Source: Candidatus Nomurabacteria bacterium GW2011_GWE1_32_28
Lineage (GTDB): Bacteria; Patescibacteriota; Minisyncoccia; Phycocordibacterales; UBA9973
Length of the DNA: 56,148 nt
Direction of reading: 5' to 3'
NCBI GenBank assembly: GCA_000989515.1
Contig: LBOM01000004.1
Coordinates: forward strand, 1-56,148
Below are positions 50,711-56,148 of this stretch, one piece after another. Under the pieces are notes generated by a model. The model ran no database searches, had not been told where the DNA came from, and was given only the letters and a program-made list of their open reading frames with translations. A program made the position numbers and the translations under genes. The number at the start of each line of letters is the position of its first letter. Positions within the stretch are counted from its first letter, which is position 1.

Positions 50711-50748
50711 AAAAAATCAAAAGCCCACTTTCGTGGACTTAAGATTTT
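50711..50748 (-). terminator. Terminator after tRNA-Asn
   Basis: On the minus strand AAAATC..AAG.CCAC-GAAA-GTGG.CTT..GATTTT with six T at the end, beginning 4 bases after the CCA of the tRNA. Confidence 0.8.
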
Positions 50749-50751
50749 AAC

Positions 50752-50826
50752 TGGCTCGGGAGGTAGGGATCGAACCTACGACCAATCGCTTAACAGGCGA
50801 CCGCTCTACCGCTGAGCTACTCCCGA
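50752..50826 (-). tRNA. tRNA-Asn (GTT)
   Basis: Minus strand: acceptor TCGGGAG/CTCCCGA, D-arm GCTC..GAGC, anticodon stem GTCGC/GCGAT with loop CTGTTAA (anticodon GTT), T-arm GTAGG-TTCGATC-CCTAC, discriminator G and encoded CCA. Complete 75-nt cloverleaf. Read with an RNA terminator directly downstream. Confidence 0.95.
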
Positions 50827-50918
50827 ATTTATTTAATTAAAGAAAGAACTATTATTATATTAACAGAAAATGAGTAAAAAACAAGATAATTAGCAAAAAC
50901 TATTACTTTTTCTCATAT

Positions 50919-50947
50919 TTTACATTTTTTTGTTTTTCTAGTATGCT
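50919..50947 (+). promoter_or_regulatory. Promoter for the 65-aa Cys protein
   Basis: TTTACA (50919-50924), 17-base spacer, TATGCT (50942-50947). A start near 50954 leaves a ~100-nt leader before the ATG at 51056, in contrast to the leaderless genes. The leader holds AAGGAG immediately followed by ATG TAA (50993-51004), a start-stop pair. Confidence 0.45.
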
Positions 50948-51055
50948 TAAATTAAATTAAAAATAATTCTTTGAAATAAATATTACATACATAAGGAGAT
51001 GTAATAAAAAAATTAACTAACTAAATTTAAAAACATTTTTAACATAGGTAGCAAA

Positions 51056-51253
51056 ATGAAAATAATGGAAATAGTAACATGGGATGCCATAGCAGTAATT
51101 ATACCTACTGAAGAAGAAACCAAACAAAAATTTAGATGTATTGGTTGTAATTATAAAGATCCATGCTATATAATAAAAGATCTAAATGAAGATGATCCTA
51201 CTGAATGTATGAACAATAAAAAAAGAGAGGAATATCAAACTAAATTATGGTAA
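51056..51253 (+). CDS. Small Cys-containing hypothetical protein
   Basis: 65 residues, first Met MKIMEIVTWDAIAVIIPTEE; CIGCNYKDPC and a later ECM give four Cys that could bind metal. AGGTAG lies before the ATG as weak Shine-Dalgarno. Terminated 4 bp later by a strong hairpin. Function not known. Confidence 0.6.
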   Translation: MKIMEIVTWDAIAVIIPTEEETKQKFRCIGCNYKDPCYIIKDLNEDDPTECMNNKKREEYQTKLW

Positions 51254-51256
51254 TCT

Positions 51257-51291
51257 AGACCCAAAACTTCAAAAAAGTTTTGGGTCTTTTT
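51257..51291 (+). terminator. Intrinsic terminator
   Basis: Perfect 13-bp arms AGACCCAAAACTT (51257-51269) and AAGTTTTGGGTCT (51275-51287), followed by TTTT. Confidence 0.95.
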
Positions 51292-51297
51292 ATATGC

Positions 51298-51303
51298 TAT
51301 AAT
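51298..51303 (+). promoter_or_regulatory. Extended -10 box, leaderless spacing
   Basis: TGC-TATAAT, six bases (taaaag), ATG at 51310. It follows the upstream terminator directly. Confidence 0.6.
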
Positions 51304-51309
51304 TAAAAG

Positions 51310-51885
51310 ATGTTAGAAAAATTTGTATTATTTTTACATAAAAAACATGGAATAACTCCTAACATATTGAGCTATATAAGGATATTTTCAGCTCCCTTCT
51401 TGGCTCTTTTTATTTCACAAATTCTTTTAAATAAAAATCTAACACTTACAATAATTACTCTAATACTATATATACTAATAGTTTCAACTAATTTAGTTAA
51501 AACTATTTTTAATAATTCTATACCAAAAACAAAAAATTACGATCATTTTCATGAAGAAATTCTTGGTAATTTAAGCAACAAAGTATTAATTATTTTCTTA
51601 CTTATTCCATTTGGTCTTAATCTTTTTACATTTTTTATTATTTCCGCAGAATTAATCCTAGTTTTTCAGGATCTTTATTCCCCTAGTAATAAAAAACAGA
51701 AAAAATATATTGAGAAAACAAAAATAATATTACAAATACTTTTAATACCAATTTTAATATTACAAATAGTAACAAATTTTGTCCCAGAAATGATTATTTA
51801 TACATATATAATAATAACCATTATATATACATATATTTCAGTTTATTCTAACTATTCACATTATTTTTATTTTGAAAATAAATAA
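51310..51885 (+). CDS. Degenerate CDP-alcohol phosphatidyltransferase-like membrane protein
   Basis: 191 residues, about six membrane helices. The N-terminus KKHGITPNILSYIRIFSAPF matches the start of CDP-alcohol phosphotransferases (..TPNxLTxxRxxxxP). The catalytic DG..AR..G...D...D stretch should follow helix 2, but the sequence there is VSTNLVKTIFNNSI and HEEILGNLSNKVL: the metal-binding Asp residues are replaced (Gly, Asn, Ser). It therefore looks like a pseudoenzyme that may act as a partner of an active synthase. Leaderless-type promoter. Confidence 0.7.
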   Translation: MLEKFVLFLHKKHGITPNILSYIRIFSAPFLALFISQILLNKNLTLTIITLILYILIVSTNLVKTIFNNSIPKTKNYDHFHEEILGNLSNKVLIIFLLIPFGLNLFTFFIISAELILVFQDLYSPSNKKQKKYIEKTKIILQILLIPILILQIVTNFVPEMIIYTYIIITIIYTYISVYSNYSHYFYFENK

Positions 51886-51913
51886 CCTTAAAAAATATTT
51901 ACATTTTAAACAA

Positions 51914-51940
51914 AATAAGATAGAATAGTTCTATCTTATT
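51914..51940. terminator. Hairpin between the phosphotransferase-like gene and tRNA-Ala
   Basis: Perfect 12-bp arms AATAAGATAGAA (51914-51925) and TTCTATCTTATT (51929-51940), 3-base loop. No strong T-run; terminator or processing hairpin ahead of the tRNA. Confidence 0.55.
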
Positions 51941-51945
51941 AGATT

Positions 51946-52019
51946 GGGCCCTTAGCTCATCTGGCTAGAGCGCCTCATTTGCAATGAGGAGGTGGCAGGT
52001 TCGAGTCCTGTAGGGTCCA
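51946..52019 (+). tRNA. tRNA-Ala (TGC)
   Basis: Acceptor GGGCCCT/AGGGTCC, anticodon stem CCTCA/TGAGG with loop TTTGCAA (anticodon TGC), T-arm GCAGG-TTCGAGT-CCTGT (one wobble), discriminator A. CCA is not encoded, unlike tRNA-Asn nearby. Confidence 0.95.
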
Positions 52020-52030
52020 CAGCGTTTAGA

Positions 52031-52054
52031 AAAACAGCACCTGCGTGCTGTTTT
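52031..52054 (+). terminator. Terminator after tRNA-Ala
   Basis: AAAACAGCAC (52031-52040) and GTGCTGTTTT (52045-52054) with 4-base loop and two more T. Confidence 0.85.
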
Positions 52055-52284
52055 TTAGCTGTGGAGACCGCAGTGATGTTTTGCGAGCACGCAAAACCAC
52101 GAGGGGCGGACTGCGAAAATTTCGAGTGACGACGAAAAATTATTTGTAGTCACAAGTATAAAATATAAGTAAACAAACTGCTTTGCTTGCGTCAAGACAA
52201 GAAGAGCTTTTCAATATTTATAAAGAGCTTTGCTCTGAGTAAATTGAAAAAGTGACCAAGATTTCTGTAAGGTATATAAACTAA
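52055..52284. other. Non-coding cluster of hairpins
   Basis: No ORF. Hairpins: GTTTTGCG/CGCAAAAC (52078-52097), GTGAC/GTCAC around 52126-52152, and CTTTTCAAT (52207-52215) with ATTGAAAAAG (52243-52252) enclosing AGAGC/GCTCT. The GC content is locally higher than in neighbouring AT-rich gaps. Possibly stacked palindromic elements. Confidence 0.45.
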
Positions 52285-53496
52285 TTATCTCTTAGTAAAC
52301 GCTTCCTTTGGAGAGAGTCCAGCAGCTCTATGTGCTGGCCACCAACCAGAAATAAAACCAATAATAGCAGAAAAAGCTAAAATCAAAAACACAAACCACC
52401 ATGGCGTAAGAAATAAACTAATAGGTCCACCACCAAAATTTGACGACAAAACACTAACTAAAAAATTCAAAATTCTACCTCCTGCAATACCAATAAGGAT
52501 ACCCCCAAATCCACCCAGAAGACCCATTATTGATGCTTCAACTAAAAACAGATTACGTACATCATGATTTGTAGCACCAAGAGATTTCAATATACCAACT
52601 TCATATATACGTTCTAAAAAGCCAACAAGCATTGTATTAAACATTCCAATTGCAGAAACTACTAATGCTGTAACACCAAAAATACCTAAAATAATAGTTA
52701 TAATATTTGTAATCTTTCTAGCTTGTGTAACAAGATCGATACGAGCAGAAACCAAAAATCCTTCTTCTAAAAATCTGTCACGAAGTGCTTCTAATACATC
52801 AACATTTTTTGCTTTTACTAGAGCCTTTCTATAGAAAGGTGGCTCTTGAGAGAAAGATTTAGCAAAAACAATAGTTGTTGGTGGCATTGATTCATCACTA
52901 ATAATACCCTTTATTTTTATCGGTGTTAAAGAATCTGTTTCTTCAAAAGTATTATTCTTATCATCTTGATAAAAAATTTTAAAATTAAAAGATTTTTCTA
53001 ATGAAGTAACGTCCGCAACAAGATTAAGTGGTATCAATGTTTGACTAGATATTACAAAACCTTGTTCTTCATCACTAGGCAAGGTGCCAATATTAGGCAA
53101 TAGTCCAGATAATCTAAAATAAGCTGGCTCAACTATACTCGTATTAACTAAAAGGCCAGAACCTCCTTCTTGGCTTATTTCTCCAGGAAATTCAGCAACT
53201 GGACTAACTTCTGCAACATTCAGATAAGTCTTTATATTATCCAATAATGGCTTCTTGATCAAAGAATTACTTTCTGATGGATAAGAAATTTCCATTGTTA
53301 CCAATGAATCTTCTGTTGTCATAAGTTTACCAATCAATATATATTGAAGACCATAACCAAGAGAAACTAACAAAAGAACCGTCGCTATACCGACAGACAT
53401 ACCTAGAATAGTTAGCATGGCTCTCTGGGGTTTTGTACGAAAAGTCCTAAGAGAAAGAGACAATAATTCAATTATTTTTAATTTTTTATCAGTCAT
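52285..53496 (-). CDS. MacB-type ABC transporter permease
   Basis: 403 residues. First helix within AMLTILGMSVGIATVLLLVS (~26-45), extracytoplasmic MacB_PCD-like domain (~50-265), then three C-terminal helices (~270-395) in the FtsX-like fold with GATNHDVRNLFLVEA. Non-transport 'mechanotransmission' or lipoprotein/peptide type. Follows the ATPase by 10 bp. Confidence 0.9.
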   Translation of the reverse strand: MTDKKLKIIELLSLSLRTFRTKPQRAMLTILGMSVGIATVLLLVSLGYGLQYILIGKLMTTEDSLVTMEISYPSESNSLIKKPLLDNIKTYLNVAEVSPVAEFPGEISQEGGSGLLVNTSIVEPAYFRLSGLLPNIGTLPSDEEQGFVISSQTLIPLNLVADVTSLEKSFNFKIFYQDDKNNTFEETDSLTPIKIKGIISDESMPPTTIVFAKSFSQEPPFYRKALVKAKNVDVLEALRDRFLEEGFLVSARIDLVTQARKITNIITIILGIFGVTALVVSAIGMFNTMLVGFLERIYEVGILKSLGATNHDVRNLFLVEASIMGLLGGFGGILIGIAGGRILNFLVSVLSSNFGGGPISLFLTPWWFVFLILAFSAIIGFISGWWPAHRAAGLSPKEAFTKR

Positions 53497-53506
53497 TACA
53501 ACAAAA

Positions 53507-54844
53507 TTATAACTTTTTTTCAGAATTTTCGCTATTAATCTCTAAATTATCTTCATTAAATAATAATTCTAATTTTTCAGATATAACCTGAGAAGCACGA
53601 AAAGATAAACCAACACCAAATTTATTTTTTGAAAGATCTAATAATTCAACAACTTTATCTGCAGAAATAAAATTCCTAATCCTGTCAGAAATAATTTGAT
53701 CAAGTGCCGAAGCTTGAACTGGTGTTATTTTGCCAGTATACCCTTCTAATACCCAATTACGAATACTAAGAATTTCATCAAAAATAGACATTTCTGGATT
53801 TTCTTCTAAAACTTTATATATGTGTTCAATGTTCTTTTTCTCTTCCAATATTTCTTCTAAATATTGTGTAACTCTTTCTGTTTTTTTCTTCCAAAGACCA
53901 ACACCACCATCCTTAAAAGGCATATTAACAAATTTAGAAAATTCTTTTTTATTAATTTTATTCTCGAACCGTTGATTAACAAAAGATTCAAAACGCATAA
54001 TCTCATCCATAGAATATCCACGAAGTAAAAAATTTGCTAAAACACGAGCCGAAATTCTTTCCTCAATATGTTCTTCTTTTTTATTATTAGATGAAGACAT
54101 AAAAGAAAGTTGTTCATTTAAATGTTTAGATATCGAATCAGCACTGGTACTATTATCTACTTTTTGAACATCATTAACTAAACCATCTTTCATGTGAAAA
54201 ATAGTTTTTACATCACGCAAACTCCAAGCTTCATGGGTAACCATTATTACAGTTCGTCCATCTTTTTCATTCAACTCTTTTAAAAAGTTTAATACCTTTT
54301 TTGCATTAACTGAATCAAGGTTTCCTAACGGCTCATCAGCTATTATAATAGGAGGATCATTTGCAAGTGCACGAGCTATACCCACCCTTTGTTGTTGTCC
54401 ACCAGAAAGCTCAAATGGGTAATGATCAGCATACTGAAGAATATCTAATCTTTCAATAAGTTTACGTGCTTCAGCATCAGCTTTTTCAGATGAAATACCA
54501 ACAAAAAGCATAGGCAATGCAACGTTTTTTAAGACAGTTAATGACGGTACTAAGTTAAACTGCTGAAAAACAATACCTATACCAGTTTGTCTAAAGATTG
54601 CAAGTTCTTGATTGGTAAGTCCTGATATATCACGATTATTAATAAAAACTTTTCCCTCTTGGAAACGATCAATCCCAGAAATAGCATAAAGTATACTAGT
54701 CTTTCCACAACCAGACGGACCAAAAAAAGATACATAGTCACCTTTTTCTATATTTATATTTACATCTTTTAAGGAATGAACTTCTGTTGGTTTTCCTTTG
54801 TCATACCATAAATTTAAATTTTCAGTTCTTATTATTTCACTCAT
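53507..54844 (-). CDS. LolD/MacB-type ABC ATPase with a long C-terminal extension
   Basis: About 445 residues from the ATG at 54844 (MSEIIRTENLNLWYDKG), which overlaps the stop of the receiver gene by 8 bp; the frame could also start at 54871. ATPase core ~1-225: Walker A FGPSGCGKTSILY, signature ELSGGQQQRVGIARA, Walker B IIIADEPLGNLDS, H-loop VTHE. The ~220 residues that follow are not part of the family: mostly helical, with FLLRGYSMDEIMRFE, KDGGVGLWKKKTERV and GLSFRASQVISEKLELLF. This tail may be a docking or sensor domain. Confidence 0.88.
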   Translation of the reverse strand: MSEIIRTENLNLWYDKGKPTEVHSLKDVNINIEKGDYVSFFGPSGCGKTSILYAISGIDRFQEGKVFINNRDISGLTNQELAIFRQTGIGIVFQQFNLVPSLTVLKNVALPMLFVGISSEKADAEARKLIERLDILQYADHYPFELSGGQQQRVGIARALANDPPIIIADEPLGNLDSVNAKKVLNFLKELNEKDGRTVIMVTHEAWSLRDVKTIFHMKDGLVNDVQKVDNSTSADSISKHLNEQLSFMSSSNNKKEEHIEERISARVLANFLLRGYSMDEIMRFESFVNQRFENKINKKEFSKFVNMPFKDGGVGLWKKKTERVTQYLEEILEEKKNIEHIYKVLEENPEMSIFDEILSIRNWVLEGYTGKITPVQASALDQIISDRIRNFISADKVVELLDLSKNKFGVGLSFRASQVISEKLELLFNEDNLEINSENSEKKL

Positions 54845-55271
54845 ATATTTTATCAACAAACTTAACAACATCTTTCGGCAACAACTCCCCTTTTATTAAA
54901 TAACCAGAAATATCTAGACCAACAACTTTTTCTTTTACTAATTTCTCTTTTTGATCAGAATAAATAATAATCTTTATGTCTGATAAACTTTTATTATCTT
55001 TTATTTTTTTAATAAAAGAAAGAGATCTATTTATTTCATTTTCAATACTATTATCTGTGCCATTAACCGACATAACTATATCCAAAAAAATAATATCAGG
55101 TTTTGTCTCTTTGTATTCTAATTTTTTTTCTGCTTCTTCAAAAGAAGATACAACATCTATTTCATAAAGGTCATTATTGCCGTGTATCCAAAAAATATCA
55201 CGAAAATAAATACGCAACATTTCATTGTTATCAATTAATAAGATTTTTCTTGTATTTTGATTAGTTACCAT
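54837..55271 (-). CDS. Receiver-domain (response regulator-like) protein
   Basis: 144 residues, REC fold only. Phospho-acceptor Asp in PDIIFLDIVMS (~67), Lys in SGYLIKGEL. The acidic pair is LLIDNNE: the second Asp is Asn, so metal binding may be weakened. No output domain. Start overlap with the ABC ATPase and FN3 gene upstream suggest that it controls or belongs to the transporter. A TATAAT is 13 bases before the ATG. Confidence 0.82.
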   Translation of the reverse strand: MVTNQNTRKILLIDNNEMLRIYFRDIFWIHGNNDLYEIDVVSSFEEAEKKLEYKETKPDIIFLDIVMSVNGTDNSIENEINRSLSFIKKIKDNKSLSDIKIIIYSDQKEKLVKEKVVGLDISGYLIKGELLPKDVVKFVDKIYE

Positions 55272-55339
55272 GAAAATATTTTATATTATAACATATAATG
55301 TAATAATTCTTTAAAATAGATATTTTTTGTATTTAATTT

Positions 55340-56148
55340 TTATTTAACATTATTTATAAAATTAAATGTTTCATTAAAGTTTTTAAGTATCACATCAACA
55401 ATCGATTCTATTTTTCTAGGTGTAATAATAGTACGAACTGGTGGCTTAGATACATTATTTGCATCATCTATTGATTCTATTGTAAATCTGTATACAGTTC
55501 CTGGTTTAAAGGATGATAATATAACAACGTGATTCTTTGTAAATTCTTTCTCTTCTTGCTTGTTTGAAAGTACTTTATCTAGAGATCCAGAACCTTCTTC
55601 ATAATAAACAGAAGACGTAGAAGGTTCATCGGTCTGCCAAGAAATTATAGTTTGAACTTTATCAGTTCGTCCAGAAACAAGAGTACTATTAACCTTTAAA
55701 TTAGAAATCTCTGGTGCGTTATTATCAACCGAAGTTTTAACATTCAAAGGTGAACTACTTTCTACTAAATTATTTTTTTCATTAATACCTGAAATATTAA
55801 CTCTATACAAAGTACCAGGAGAGAGATTCTCAATTCTTACTGAGTGAGAGTTATTTAAGACGTCATCAATAATACGAGAAACTCTTCCAGTTTGCATATT
55901 TTTATACTCAATAATAGATGATGTAGGATCATCAGTAGTCCACACAACCGTAAACATATCTTTTTTAACATCAATTATTGATCCTTGAATCTTTGAAGCA
56001 GCAGTTGTGAATGTAAGGTCTTCTGATTTACCTACAACCTGAGGTAAAGAGTATGCTTTTGCCATTACATGATATTTTGTATTAGGCTTCAATCCAATAA
56101 GTGACATTGTGTGAGAAACTCTCTTTTCTGACGTATCTGACATTTCTC
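55340..56148 (-). CDS. Fibronectin type III repeat protein, cut by the window edge
   Basis: At least 267 residues; the frame is open to the right edge, so the N-terminus with any signal peptide lies outside. Two to three FN3 domains: LKPNTKYHVMAKAYS, then WTTDDPTSSIIEYKNM..LSPGTLYRVNISGI and WQTDEPSTSSVYYEEG..FKPGTVYRFTIESID. Extracellular adhesion-like protein. Same strand and upstream of the receiver/ABC genes. Confidence 0.85.
   Translation of the reverse strand, partial: EMSDTSEKRVSHTMSLIGLKPNTKYHVMAKAYSLPQVVGKSEDLTFTTAASKIQGSIIDVKKDMFTVVWTTDDPTSSIIEYKNMQTGRVSRIIDDVLNNSHSVRIENLSPGTLYRVNISGINEKNNLVESSSPLNVKTSVDNNAPEISNLKVNSTLVSGRTDKVQTIISWQTDEPSTSSVYYEEGSGSLDKVLSNKQEEKEFTKNHVVILSSFKPGTVYRFTIESIDDANNVSKPPVRTIITPRKIESIVDVILKNFNETFNFINNVK

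Overview
The window is AT-rich DNA from a reduced-genome bacterium, most likely a member of Candidatus Patescibacteria (CPR, Parcubacteria-like). Reasons: small, tightly packed operons; protein types typical of that group (DUF5671 protein, cysteine-rich zinc-ribbon solenoid protein, DUF2130 protein, lamin-tail/PKD surface protein, split transketolase, half-size EamA transporter, YadA-head-like surface protein); and a minimal central metabolism. TGA is used as a stop codon (for example at 54837), so this is not the UGA-glycine code of Gracilibacteria/Absconditabacteria.

Layout. 1-8.4 kb (minus strand): a surface protein broken by a 1-nt frameshift, leuS, a DUF5671 membrane protein, an RlmI-type methyltransferase and ychF. 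8.3-14.95 kb is an accessory, probably integrated, region: a large serine recombinase whose last codons overlap the first 22 codons of ychF, a set of small minus-strand ORFs behind a pseudoknot-type attenuator, a SymE-like protein, then a divergent plus-strand set with a five-hairpin RNA, an HNH nuclease, a topoisomerase-type zinc ribbon, two small membrane proteins, a decayed second HNH gene and about 0.4 kb of structured non-coding DNA. 14.95-24.8 kb (minus): a four-gene operon of a DUF4011/SF1 helicase with a Vsr-like nuclease domain, a DUF2130 protein with a PD-(D/E)XK-like pattern, a cysteine-rich protein and an ABC exporter. It is a candidate defence operon.

25-36 kb: surface protein, PfkB sugar kinase, and an operon for the non-oxidative pentose phosphate pathway (two-part transketolase, rpe, rpiB, gap), then dnaE and pth. 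36-40 kb (plus): lepB, hisS, def and fmt, then hpf on the other strand. 40-44 kb (minus): three GH130 phosphorylase domains in two genes with a cytidylyltransferase. 44-50.6 kb: membrane and envelope genes, AhpC-type peroxiredoxin, glycosyltransferase, DUF1295/DUF2177/TspO-like membrane genes. 50.7-52 kb: tRNA-Asn, a small Cys protein, a degenerate CDP-alcohol phosphotransferase and tRNA-Ala. 52.3-56.1 kb: FN3 protein, receiver-domain protein and a MacB-type ABC transporter with an unusual C-terminal extension.

Three genome-wide themes stand out. (1) Palindromic elements of about 85-115 bp lie between genes and also, in frame, inside leuS and fmt, reminiscent of Rickettsia palindromic elements. 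(2) At least fifteen genes carry a -10 box (TATAAT or a close variant) ending 4-7 nt before the ATG, so transcription should start at or very near the start codon: leaderless mRNAs appear to be common here. (3) A short dispersed AATTACGAATTAC-type repeat occurs in leuS twice and upstream of pth. All calls come from reading the sequence; no database search was run.
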